A stretch of DNA of 64,000 bases from Liolophura sinensis (Eukaryota; Mollusca; Polyplacophora; Chitonida; Chitonidae): the NCBI RefSeq assembly GCF_032854445.1, contig NC_088304.1, forward strand, positions 8,011,704 to 8,075,703, given 5' to 3'. Shown one piece after another: positions 47,801-57,009 of this stretch; position 1 is the stretch's first letter, and each line of letters starts with the position of its first letter. The notes under the pieces were generated by a model. The model saw only the letters and a program-made list of their open reading frames with translations. It was not told where the DNA came from and did not search any database. Position numbers and translations under genes: made by a program.

Positions 47801-50800
47801 ACACTTAAAGATTATGCTGCACACTTACATGTATATGGTTACAGATCACGATGCACTCTTGTAACTTTCGCTTGTTTTTAGTCACCGGTCATGTTGCACT
47901 CATGTTTATGTTTACAGGTCATGATGCACAAGTTTATAGTTACAGATCATAAATTGCCCACTTGTTTATGTTTACAGGTCATGATGCACACTTGTTTATG
48001 TTTACAGGTCATGATGCACACTTGTTTATGTTTACAGGTCATGATGCACGTTTGTTTTTGGTTCCAGATCATGCAGAGATTACAGGAAGCACTAACCTGA
48101 TGTCAGTCTATGGGATGGAACATGCCTATAGCAAATTCTGTGGGAGGAAAGTGAAGGAGGAGTTGAGCGCATTTCTACCTCACCTGCCCGGGTACATTGA
48201 CACGCCAGGCCTCCAGGATAACAGGTAGACTCCTGTTCAACTTGTTATTCCTCTGTAGATAAGCAGAGCATATGCAGTAGTGCTACATGTGGTAAAGCTA
48301 ATGACATGCATCTATAGATTGACAGAACAGTGTAAACAAGTTGACTTCAAACTTTTCTAACTCAGTAGCCTGCACATATTCAGGCGCACATGAAATACAA
48401 ATATGGAACAACAAGGACTTTGTGGAACTTTTTTTTTTAACTGCTTGTGATGAACCACTGTTTGATGTCATTTAAAGAATTTTATATATGGCTCTGTGTC
48501 CAGACTGTTTTGCCAGGGTCACAAGTTACATGAGACAGTAGAGCATTGTGCGAGGCTATACAGGAAGCACTGTCAACTTTGGTTTCCGTGGCATGTACAT
48601 AATTCAGTATGTGATCGCATTAGTTATTTGTTCTTGTTTTGTTTCCAGTGCATTACGGTCTGTTGTGGACAAGCCTCCGATAACAGGGAAAGAGTTAGTT
48701 CCCTTGTCTGGCTCTGCATTGACAGGATTTCGGCTACACCCTGGCCCGGTAAGTGCTTTCATATGGTGGCAGTCAGGTTTACAAGTAGAGGAAACTGGAT
48801 TGTCTGAAGTAAACTACAGCCCTTGGCCAAGTACAAGTTGCTATTTAAATTCCAGGCAAAGCTGCAGCCAGTTGTGTGTGTGGGTCGGTGGGTGGTGGGG
48901 TGGGTGGGTAGTCTCCATGGCCGATTGGTTAATGTGGCAGTGTGTTACAATAAGTCAGGAGTCCCTCGCCAATGTGTCGCTCTCTAGGTCATGCTGGCTT
49001 TATCTCTGGTCATAAGCGTGAAGACCTGCCAGCAGCCTGCAGATTGTCGTGGGTCATTCCGCCATAAATAATGCTGGCTGCTGTCATAAAAGTGAAATAT
49101 TTTTTAGTACGGTGTAAAACACCAGTCAAGTAAATAAATAAAGCTGGGGTCAGACCAGCAAGAGCTGCATGTGAGGATCATGAATCTTTCTTAGTCTTAA
49201 AGGACAAGAAAACATAAAATGATGCCAAAATCAGATGAAAGAGCGTCAAAACTTATTTGCAAATATGATCTTTAATATTTGTTTGGATTTTTTTTTTTTC
49301 AAGAGAAAAGGGTATTTGAAAATATTTGTGTATGGTGGGTATTAGGGACCAACTTTTGGTATTTATCGTTGTTGCATAATAATGTTATAAATAAGGATGT
49401 GATGCTTGTCTAATTTATTTGAATGTAAATTTGTTGTTTACATCGAAACATATGCATGTAACCTAAATTATGATAATATTTATGAACATATTAAAAACAT
49501 GAATATGATCCAAATTGAGGTTTAATTTGTTTGTTAGCTGAAAAGAACAAATTTATTAAACCTGTTTTACATCCTCATTTATGACATTATTAAACAAAGA
49601 CTATAAATACCAATAGGTGGCCCCAAATACCCACAATGCAAAAATTATTTTCAAGTGTCTTTCTCTCCTTAAGGAAAATCTGGAAAAAATATTGAAGACC
49701 ACATTTAGGAATAACTTTTCACACTCTTTCAGCTGAACCTTATGTCATTTTTATGTACTCTCCACCTTCAAGCTACTCTCCTTATACAGAGGACCGAAGC
49801 CGTAAGTCTATTCAACCTCTGCTGAAAAGCCTGCACACCTCGAATACAGAGATGTAAACATAGCTATTTAACATAACCCTATCCGACCAATGGAAACGAC
49901 TCTAGGATCTTCTGGCGGGAAGTCGTGAACAGTAAATGACAGTTGACATCCAACTGTCCTAGAGCTCTATATTCGACAATCATGCTATTCGATGGCTACG
50001 CCAAAGAAATGGAAAAATTATGTGGATTTCAAGGTTTACTGTAGAATTTGTTTAGCACAGCTAGTATCCACAGGGAGTAATCTTGTTGTGACAGCCCAAA
50101 GGCGTGATTTGACAATGGCTCTAAGAAGCTCCTGGACGCTTTCCACTTCGTCTTCCCTGAAGTTGTCGTGGTAAAAGGAGAGGGCTTTGTCTGTCTCAAG
50201 ATTAGATATGTTGTGTCAGTCTCTTCTGTTTATCTAACATTCCCATCCTGTTAATTTATTTATTTATTTGATTGGTGTTTTATGTCGTACTCAAGAATAT
50301 TTCACTTATACGACGATGGCCAGCATTATGGTGGGAGGGAACCGGGCAGAGCCCAGGGGAAGTCTACCCATCCTGTTAAAGCAGCAGGTTCACTCCACCG
50401 TTACCCCACCCCATCACCAACAGCTTCTGCATGTATCTTGAAGTTATTTTAAACAGCAGGGTGAAAAAAAAAGCAACAACATAAGCAATAGTGCTGTCCT
50501 GGCAACTTTCCCAACCAGCAGGAGAGGTAGGGTAGTGGGAGAGGGTCCATTACTGACCACCTTCCTGCACCCCCTGCTGGCTGAAACCCCCTACACACAT
50601 GAACAGAGAACAAAATAAGTGAGTGGGAAATGGCCCCTTTCCCATCCCCTGTTTGATTTGAACAATGTACATGTTTTACAGGGACCTAGCATTACGAAAA
50701 GGTTTTCTATAATAATACATCTTAGTATAAATTCTAAAAAATAATAATAGAAAAAAAACAATAAAAAAAAGAAAAGTAGAAAAACAAATATTTATATTTT

Positions 50801-53800
50801 AGGTTTAACATATCGCATTAAGACTCTGAACAAGGAAAGTTAAGAGAGATGGGACATCATGTACTATGTACCAAGCAAATGTCAACATCTTTCAAAAATC
50901 AATAGAACTCTCAGAATCAGGAAACATGCACAAATAAGTCATGGACAAAATTTTGGGTCATTTAGCACAAATATATAAACCAGAATACATAATTAGCCAT
51001 CCCACTGTGGCCATGTGATCATGGTATCATGATATATATCATTGATAATACATTTGTAGATGGGCGAAGATTTAGGACTCATTTCATTTGTTTGAGAGAC
51101 AAATATTCTGCTGCAAGAAACAATTTAGAGCATTGATGTACACGTATAATACTTGCATTAACCACATTTTAGCCACTTGGGCATAAGAAACAACATCTAG
51201 TCTCTTAGTTCATCAATATCAATTTCAATGACCTCTTGGTCTGACCATCTGCAGTATCCTCAGATGCGTAGTCCTCCCCAATATACACTGCCGGTATGCT
51301 CCTCATGTTTAGACCTTCCATTTGAGATTTCATAAGGCTCACCAGGGGAGACACAACAATAACCATAGGGAATCTTTACAGTTTTGTTGTTGTTGTTGGT
51401 ATAAGGTTACCGTTGACAGTGCCAGGAAGCGTAATGATTTCCCTGCTCCAGTCTTCCCGCACACAAAAACATCTTTTCCATGTATAATTGCTTGCAGTCT
51501 CTGTCTATGATATTTGTTCAGCTCTTTTATCCCAAGTTTCTGACAAACAAGAGCCTCGGCTTCTCTGCTAATTTTTTCACATTCTTGTTCTTCTGTCGAG
51601 ATCTTTCTTTTGCCAGCTCTTGCTTGATGATGAATATTAATGAAGACTCCCCCGTAGTCTTTCACGAAGGCTGTTTTTCTCGTACGGAGCATTCATTGGC
51701 TAACACTGATTACATCACTGTCCACTTGTATGCGAATGTGTTAAGCATTTCGACAGATCGAAAACTGATGTGTTAGGGCGGTCTGGTTTAGAGAGACTAC
51801 CTATAAGTTAGATTTTAATCGTTTTAACTTCAAAACTTTTTACTGCATGAAAATTGTGAGTTACCATTTTCATTTAAAATACAAAGAAATGTCGTAGACT
51901 TTGTTAACAAAATTGAAGCTTTGTATTTAATGTTCAGATCTTAAGTTCAGGAATATAAGACATTTATTTCTTATGCAAAATGTGATGTTTATACAACCAT
52001 GACAACATGCCTTTGTAAGGATAAATTGATTTGATATTTACTTTTGGTCGCGCACAGAATTATTGACGTGTCTTAAATATATACTTCACTTTTTTTAGAG
52101 GTGGGGGAAGGGAACCTTGCTTCGGGGAATGGGTGGGGTACTGGTAGGCCCTTTAGCGATAAGGCCATGTGTGTGAGTCCAGCTCTAGCTGTTTTAACTG
52201 CTGCTGACCGCTGTCATATCAGTGAAAAAATGTTAAATGTGACCTTAAAAGGAGAGCAAGTTGGAACTCATTACCTGTAATATGGAATGGAATGGAATGA
52301 AGGTAATCATTTATAGCGATTGTTTACAAACCTGTCATAGGATTTTTTTTGTTATGTTTTGTCTTTATCAGTTACCTGAACAGTATAGACTGATGAACCA
52401 AATGCCACAAAAGAAGAGACACAAGCACAAAAAACACACCAAGAAGGAGACACCCAAAGAGGAAGCTTTGCTGGAAACGCAAGGTAAGCTTAAACTTGAT
52501 TTAGTTGTACTCTTGTCTACCTCTGTGAAAGACTTTGCTAGACACAAAAGGTAAGCTCAAGCTTCATCCAGTTGTAGTCTTGTCCACCACTGTGAAAGGC
52601 CTTGCTACATGTAGAAACAAAAGGTTAGCTCAGACTTCATCCAGTTGTAGTCTTGTCCACCACTGTGAAAGGCCTTGCTACATGTAGAAACAAAAGGTTA
52701 GCTCAGACTTCATCCAGTTGTAGTCTTGTCTACCACTGTGAGAGGCCTTGCCACATGTAGAAACACAAGGTAAGCACAAGCTTCATCCAGTTGTAGTCTT
52801 GTCCTCCTCTGTGAGAGGCCTTGCTACATGTAGAAACACAAGGTAAGCACAAGCTTCATCCAGTTGTAGTCTTGTCCACCATTGTGAGAGGCCTTGCTAC
52901 ATGAAGAACCACAGGGTAAGCTCCAGCTTCATCCAGTTGTAGTCTTGTCTACCACTGTGAAAGGCCTTGCTACATGTAGAAACACAAGGTAAGCTCAAGC
53001 TTCATCCAGTTGTAGTCTTGTCCACCATTGTGAGAGGCCTTGCTACATGAAGAACCACAGGGTAAGCTCCAGCTTCATCCAGTTGTAGTCTTGTCCACCA
53101 CTGTGAGAGGCCGTGCTACATGTAGAAACACAAGGTAAGCTCCAGCTTCATCCAGTTGTAGTCTTGTCTACCACTGTGAGAGGCCTTGCTACATGTAGAA
53201 ACAGAAGGTAAGCTCCAGCTTTATCCAATTGTAGTCTTGTCTACCACTGTGAGAGGCCGTGCTACATGTAGAAACACAAGGTAAGCTCCAGCTTCATCCA
53301 GTTGTAGTCTTGTCTACCACTGTGAGAGGCCTTGCTACATGTAGAAACAGAAGGTAAGCTCAAGCTTCATCCCAGTTGTAGTCTTGTCCACCACTGTGAA
53401 AGGCCTTGCTACATGTAGAAACACAGGGTAAGCAGAAGCTTCATCCAGTTGTAGTCTTGTCTACCACTGTGAGAGGCCTTGCTACATGTAGAAACAGAAG
53501 GTAAGCTCAAGCTTCATCCCAGTTGTAGTCTTGTCCACCACTGTGAGAGGCCTTGCTACATGTAGAAACACAAGGTAAGCTCAAGCTTCATCCAGTTGTA
53601 GTCTTGTCCACCACTGTGAGAGGCCTTGCTACATGTAGAAACACAAGGTAAGCTCAAGCTTCATCCAGTTGTAGTCTTGTCCACCTCTGTGAGAGGCCTT
53701 GCTACATGTAGAAACACAAGGTAAGCTCCAGCTTCATCCAGTTGTAGTCTTGTCCACCTCTGTGAGAGGCCTTGCTACATGTAGAAACACAAGGTAAGCT

Positions 53801-55814
53801 CAAGCTTCATCCCAGTTGTAGTCTTGTCCACCACTGTGAGAGGCCTTGCTACATGTAGAAACACAAGGTAAGCACAAGCTTCATCCAGTTGTAGTCTTGT
53901 CTACCACTGTGAGAGGCGTTGCTACATGTAGAAACACAAGGTAAGCACAAGCTTCATCCAGTTGTAGTCTTGTCCACCTCTGTGAGAAGCCTTGCTACCT
54001 GTAGAAACACAAGGTAAGCTCAAGCTTCATCCAGTTGTAGTCTTGTCCACCACTGTGAGAGGCCGTGCTACATGTAGAAACACAAGGTAAGCACAAGCTT
54101 CATCCAGTTGTAGTCTTGTCCACCATTGTGAGAGGCCTTGCTACATGTAGAAACACAAGGTAAGCTCAAGCTTCATCCAGTTGTAGTCTTGTCCACCATT
54201 GTGAGAGGCCTTGCTACATGTAGAAACACAAGGTAAGCTCAAGCTTCATCTAGTTGTAGTCTTGTCCACCATTGTGAGAGGCCTTGCTACATGTAGAAAC
54301 ACAAGGTAAGCTCAAGCTTCATCTAGTTGTAGTCTTGTCCACCACTGTGAGAGGCCGTGCTACATGTAGAAACACAAGGTAAGCACAAGCTTCATCCAGT
54401 TGTAGTCTTGTCCACCATTGTGAGAGGCCTTGCTACATGTAGAAACACAAGGTAAGCTCAAGCTTCATCCAGTTGTAGTCTTGTCCACCACTATGAGAGG
54501 CCTTGCTACCTGTAGAAACACAAGGTAAGCTCAAGCTTCATCCAGTTGTAGTCTTGTCCACCATTGTGAGAGGCCTTGCTACATGTAGAAACACAAGGTA
54601 AGCACAAGCTTCATCCAGTTGTAGTCTTGTCCACCACTGTGAGAGGCCTTGCTACATGTAGAAACACAAGGTAAGCACAAGCTTCATCCAGTTGTAGTCT
54701 TGTCCACCACTGTGAGAGGCCTTGCTACATGTAGAAACACAAGGTAAGCTCAAGCTTCATCCAGTTGTAGTCTTGTCCACCTCTGTGAGAGGCCTTGCTA
54801 CATGTAGAAACACAAGGTAAGCACAAGCTTCATCCAGTTGTAGTCTTGTCCACCACTGTGAGAGGCCTTGCTACATGTAGAAACACAAGGTAAGCACAAG
54901 CTTCATCCAGTTGTAGTCTTGTCCACCTCTGTGAGAGGCCTTGCTACATGTAGAAACACAAGGTAAGCACAAGCTTCATCCAGTTGTAGTCTTGTCCACC
55001 ACTGTGAGAGGCCACATGAGCATGGGAAACCTTGAAGTACTTGTTGCCTCCTTTATGGCCTACTGCCTTACATGTCCAGTGTATATGTATGCTGGGAAAG
55101 TTTTGGAGTACCATGTTGATATGATATGACATCGTTAGCATTATTAGATTCTTGTGTTTTTATTTTCAGCTGACAAACCCAGTGATGCTGGTCATGATCG
55201 AAGGAAGAAGCAGGATAAGAAAGATGAGAAGGATAAAAAGAGGAAAAGAAAAAAGAAGAAAAAAGTATGATTTTTTGTTTTTGTCCTTTATTCATCAATC
55301 TTTAATACTGTAGTGTTTGCTACATTTAATTCAGAAAATTTCTTTGCTTTTGAATTACTGTAAATATCTTTTATAGTGTCATGAAGGAAAATAGAGTCTT
55401 ATCTGACGATACAAGAAGACTCATTATATACTGACCATTGTTTTCTTTTGTACGTTGTCCGTAAGGAAAGCCTTCAGATCTAAACTAGAAAGCAGTGAAC
55501 ACCGTCCATTGGTCTGCAGCCTGTCAACAAATGTACATGTAACTTGTAGCACCCTGTCTTTTGGATATTAAGATGCAGTCAGGGCTCTACAGTTGGCAGT
55601 GCTTTGTATAATACCTCTTTAGATGGCAAAACATCTCACTCGAGAGTCCTACATATACATGGGTATGATTTTGCACGTCTTGTGACTAGGGATCCTTGGG
55701 TTTCACATGGGCTTGACATGTTTTACATATATATGTTGTCATTAATATGTCTGTTTGGGTTTTCAGAAGCACAGCCCCGAACATCAGTCAGCAGCGGCAG
55801 AGACAGGGTCCTAA
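41717..55814 (+). CDS. MED19: Mediator complex subunit 19, six coding exons
   Basis: MED19 is a small subunit of the nuclear Mediator complex that links transcription factors to RNA polymerase II. Coding exons are 41717-41897, 48068-48224, 48649-48748, 52372-52483, 55170-55264 and 55767-55814. All junctions are GT-AG, and phases (1, 2, 0, 1, 0) join without a break into 230 residues. Family blocks in order are: SPKSSPR (12-18), TTISLGK (37-43), GPFYLMKDPP (51-60), ITGSTNL (65-71), EHAYSKFCGRKVKE (78-91), FLPHLPG (96-102), LRSVVDKPPI (115-124), GFRLHPGPLPEQYRLM (139-154), a Lys/Arg-rich tail and KHSPEH (216-221). Its length is close to the human protein. The start at 41717 is preferred over the in-frame ATG at 41669 because similarity to insect MED19 begins there. 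The introns are loaded with repeats, but the coding sequence looks intact. Confidence 0.95.
42868..43815. repeat. 30-bp tandem array in MED19 intron 1, left block
   Basis: About 31 units of GATGGGTAAACCTATGTGTC plus AGTTTAGGAT. Variants alternate at the CCTATG/CCAATG/CCAGTG position. The block ends exactly at the transposon target site and resumes at 44529. The unit is stop-free in sense (a 10-residue MMGKPMCQFR pattern) and in antisense. Confidence 0.97.
43816..44528 (+). mobile_element. 713-bp TIR DNA transposon with Myb/SANT ORF, nested in the 30-bp array
   Basis: Ends are AGCCCCGTTTACACTAC and GTAGTCTAAACGCGGCT, inverted repeats matching at 15 of 17 positions. TAT is duplicated at 43813-43815 and 44529-44531; removing the element and one TAT restores the array unit. 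Subterminal sequence repeats the TIR core and a GGGCTCGGCCCTGAT block. The only ORF encodes a Myb/SANT-like domain and there is no transposase, so the element is non-autonomous. A 3-bp duplication plus a Myb-like protein suggests PIF/Harbinger, although that group prefers TWA targets. Confidence 0.85.
44129..44368 (+). CDS. Truncated Myb/SANT-like DNA-binding protein of the transposon
   Basis: This 79-residue frame starts at ATG in an AT-rich context (AAATATGTC). Residues 5-53 follow the Myb/SANT-like pattern seen in PIF/Harbinger accessory proteins and ZSCAN29-type genes: RGATWTKEETEQLLAIWGEE, then a second helix and KIFEQISASLAEKGGFD. The family normally continues with a third helix of RTWQQC type. 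Here it is replaced by LQLLAAPFSQ and a short unrelated tail, so the domain is probably broken by a deletion or frameshift after residue 53. In intact elements this protein is thought to bind the transposon ends and import the transposase. This copy is unlikely to work. Confidence 0.75.
   Translation: MSTNRGATWTKEETEQLLAIWGEENVQAQLESARHNHKIFEQISASLAEKGGFDLQLLAAPFSQLNKVFVPPMSEECHK
44529..47462. repeat. 30-bp tandem array in MED19 intron 1, right block
   Basis: About 97 units of the same sequence as the left block. Sense frames of 340, 173 and 387 codons and antisense frames of up to 312 codons arise because 30 is divisible by three and the unit has no stop in those frames. Breaks come from one-base indels (for example near 45545 and 46040) and a partial unit at 45311. 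Landmark variants recur at a distance, showing amplification in blocks. Confidence 0.97.
47463..47749. other. MED19 intron 1 spacer with SINE tail fragment
   Basis: TCTTATTTATTTATTCCATT followed by GGTGTTTTATGTCGTACACC (about 47663-47704) matches the minus-strand 3' end of SINE family 1. Nothing else is seen. Confidence 0.6.
47750..48067 (+). repeat. Acceptor-like 30-bp repeat before MED19 exon 2
   Basis: Three to four clean units of CTTGTTTATGTTTACAGGTC plus ATGATGCACA are preceded by several diverged ones (GGTTACAGATCACGATGCAC). The array runs straight into the real acceptor GGTTCCAG/ATCATGCAGAG, which has the same layout, so the array contains several pyrimidine-rich CAG acceptor-like sites. 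Confidence 0.8.
48068..48224 (+). CDS. MED19: MED19 coding exon 2
   Basis: Starts after GGTTCCAG and ends GATAACAG/GTAGAC. It carries ITGSTNL, EHAYSKFCGRKVKE and LPHLPG, the core of the conserved domain. Phase 1 in, phase 2 out. Confidence 0.95.
48649..48748 (+). CDS. MED19: MED19 coding exon 3
   Basis: Starts after TTTGTTTCCAG and ends GGCCCG/GTAAGT. Encodes SALRSVVDKPPITGKEL and LTGFRLHPGP. Phase 2 in, phase 0 out. Confidence 0.95.
48908..49142 (+). mobile_element. SINE (family 1) in MED19 intron 3
   Basis: The tRNA-like head is diverged (CATGGCCGATTGGTTAATGT). The body has AATAATGCTGGCTGCTGTCA and the tail ACCAGTCAAGTAAATAAATA. Sense orientation relative to MED19. Confidence 0.82.
49194..49772. 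mobile_element. MITE with long terminal inverted repeats, copy 1 (MED19 intron 3)
   Basis: Arms of about 150 bp are imperfect reverse complements. Left landmarks are CTTAAAGG, ACATAAAATGATG, CTTATTTGCAAATATGATCT and GTGTATGGTGGGTATTAGGG. Right landmarks, in reverse order, are CCCCAAATACCCACAATGC, AAGACCACATTTAGGAATAA, CATTTTTATGT and CCTTCAAG. There is no coding capacity. A second copy lies at 60046-60530. The target-site duplication is not clear. Confidence 0.75.
49992..50220 (+). pseudogene. Frameshifted Cys-containing ORF, origin unknown
   Basis: The frame starting at 49992 has a CRICL motif (residues 17-21), as in CxxC zinc-binding N-termini. After about residue 39 (near 50106) the more protein-like continuation (KKLLDAFHFVFPEVV, then KGEGFVCLK) lies in another frame. 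This suggests a degraded first exon or transposon-derived gene. Family not recognised; weak call. Confidence 0.3.
50255..50366 (-). mobile_element. 5'-truncated SINE (family 1) with 13-bp target-site duplication
   Basis: The tail and 3' part (GATTGGTGTTTTATGTCGTA, CCAGCATTATGGTGGGAGG, GGGCAGAGCCCAGGGGAAG) are present and the head is absent. The perfect direct repeat CCCATCCTGTTAA at 50242-50254 and 50367-50379 is the target-site duplication, so the truncation happened at insertion. Confidence 0.9.
50380..51204. other. MED19 intron 3, featureless part
   Basis: A/T-rich with A-rich runs near 50467 and 50740-50785. No exon or repeat family seen. Confidence 0.4.
51205..51692 (-). pseudogene. RecQ-like DNA helicase fragment, antisense in MED19 intron 3
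   Basis: Minus-strand frame from 51692. Residues 50-63 (CQKLGIKELNKYHR, followed by Gln64) resemble the motif preceding the Walker A of RecQ helicases. GKTGAGKS (79-86) is the Walker A itself. The first frame then loses similarity. A second frame (about 51365 to the TAA at 51205-51207) carries the motif Ia-like VSPLVSLMKSQMEGL followed by PAVYIGED, as expected for the same helicase. The DEAH box and everything after it are absent. The two parts could be joined only by an intron of about 37 nt, which is unusually short, so a frameshift is more likely. Best read as a truncated, broken copy of a dispersed helicase gene. Confidence 0.65.
51693..52371. other. MED19 intron 3, right part
   Basis: Mostly featureless. 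At about 52160-52240 GTGTGAGTCCAGCTCTAGCT and GACCGCTGTCATATCAGTGA resemble an eroded plus-strand SINE. The intron ends TTTGTCTTTATCAG. Confidence 0.4.
52372..52483 (+). CDS. MED19: MED19 coding exon 4
   Basis: Starts after TTTGTCTTTATCAG and ends GGAAACGCAAG/GTAAGC. Encodes LPEQYRLM followed by the Lys/His-rich KKRHKHKKHTKKE. Its last 20 or so bases and the donor are the seed of the array that follows. Confidence 0.95.
52467..55015 (+). repeat. 73-bp tandem array built on the MED19 exon 4 donor
   Basis: Roughly 34 units of GTAAGCTCAAGCTTCATCCA, GTTGTAGTCTTGTCCACCA, CTGTGAGAGGCCTTGCTACA and TGTAGAAACACAAG. The first unit is the real exon/intron boundary (GCTTTGCTGGAAACGCAAG/GTAAGC). Almost every unit keeps a CAAG/GTAAGC donor consensus in sense orientation. 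Units differ by a few substitutions (CTC/CAC, CCAGC/CAAGC), with occasional one-base insertions (CATCCCAG). Successive donors near 52989 and 53062 are 73 bp apart. Confidence 0.95.
55170..55264 (+). CDS. MED19: MED19 coding exon 5
   Basis: Starts after TTTTATTTTCAG and ends AAGAAAAAA/GTATGA. It encodes a strongly basic stretch (DKKRKRKKKKK), as in the C-terminal tail of MED19, likely nuclear-localising. Phase 1 in, phase 0 out. Confidence 0.93.
55767..55814 (+). CDS. MED19: MED19 coding exon 6 (terminal)
   Basis: Starts after GGGTTTTCAG and encodes KHSPEHQSAAAETGS and a TAA. The HSPEH motif is the conserved end of MED19. The alternative frame through this exon is open longer but lacks any similarity. 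Confidence 0.92.
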   Translation, partial: KHSPEHQSAAAETGS

Positions 55815-56215
55815 TACCAGCTGAACAGTGTTGTGTGTGAACTACTTACCAGTGACAAAGACGGGCTCCAAACTCTAGTGAAAATTCAGAGTGTTGTGTA
55901 TGAACTCCTGACCAGTGACCGTTGTGTTCACCTATTCACACTGTATGTGTGTGTGTGTGTGTTAACACTGCCTGGTGTATGCACAGCTCACAAATACCAC
56001 ACCAAATACTCTGATATTTGTGTACTTTGGATTTACATGTTTGTCCACATTGTAGGATTGGGCATTGTGTGTAACATGGATGGATGTCTACAACGTGGTC
56101 TTGTAGCACCAGACAATTGTCTACATCTTGTCCATTGTGGATTGTTGAATGTGTATACATTGTGGAATAAGGGTATGTGTGGTAAGCATGAACAAATGTC
56201 TATATCATGGACTAG
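55815..56215 (+). other. MED19 3' flank or UTR
   Basis: TG-rich sequence with a (GT)n run at about 55947-55961. GTGTTGTGT(A/G)TGAACT and ACCAGTGAC each occur twice. No canonical AATAAA was seen close to the stop, so the transcript end is unknown. Confidence 0.4.
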
Positions 56216-56925
56216 TACCACCAGGTAAATGACTAGGGATGTCTATATTATGGGCCTGTACCACCAGGTAAATGACTAGGAATGTCTACATTATGGGCCT
56301 GTACCACCAGGTAAATGACTAGGAATGTCTACATTATGGGCCTGTACCACCAGGTAAATGACTAGGAATGTGTACATCATGGATGTACAACCAGGTGAAT
56401 CACAAGGAATGCCTATGTGAAAGACTTGTGCCAACATGTAAATGACTGTAAATCTTTACATCACACAACTGTGCCACCAGGTAATAGAAAAGGAATGTCT
56501 ACATGAATGACAGGTGCCAACGGGTAAATGGCTACGTCACAGACTTGTGCCACCAGGTAAACGATTAGGAATGTCTACATCATGAACCTGTGACGCCAGG
56601 TAAATGACTAAGAATGTGTACATCATGGATGTGCCACCAGGTAAACAACTAGGAATGTCTACACCATGGACTTGGAAAACCAGGTAAATGACTAGGAATG
56701 TCTACATCATAGATGTGCCACAAGGTAATTGACAACGAATGTCAACATTATGAACTTTTCCACCAGGTAAATGACTAGGAATGTCTACATCACAGACTTG
56801 TGGCAACAGGTAAATGACTAAGAATGTCTACATCATGGATGTGACACCAGGTAAATTTGTAGGAATGTCTACATCATGGACTTATGACAGCGGGTAAATC
56901 AGGAGAAGTGTCTACACTGTACATT
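56216..56925. repeat. Degenerate tandem repeat of about 42 bp (CCACCAGGTAAATGACTAGG)
   Basis: About 16 units of CCACCAGGTAAATGACTAGG followed by AATGTCTACATCATGGA and a variable end. Each clean unit holds a CAG/GTAAAT donor-like string. The left units are nearly identical and the right units are diverged. Confidence 0.88.
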
Positions 56926-57009
56926 TGTGTGGTGTACGTCCTAAAATGTATACATGTACATTGGTCACCTAGGCAGCGTTGTAAATATCATGAAATTTCT
57001 ATGCCTTGC

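Noticed and set aside
51339-51375. A 37-nt GT-AG intron that would keep the RecQ-like fragment open
   Set aside because: Too short for a normal animal intron and lacking a clear branch/pyrimidine tract. A frameshift in a truncated copy is simpler.
55767-55840. Alternative, longer reading frame through the last MED19 exon
   Set aside because: The phase from exon 5 selects the frame ending at 55814, which carries the conserved HSPEH motif. The longer frame has no similarity to the family.
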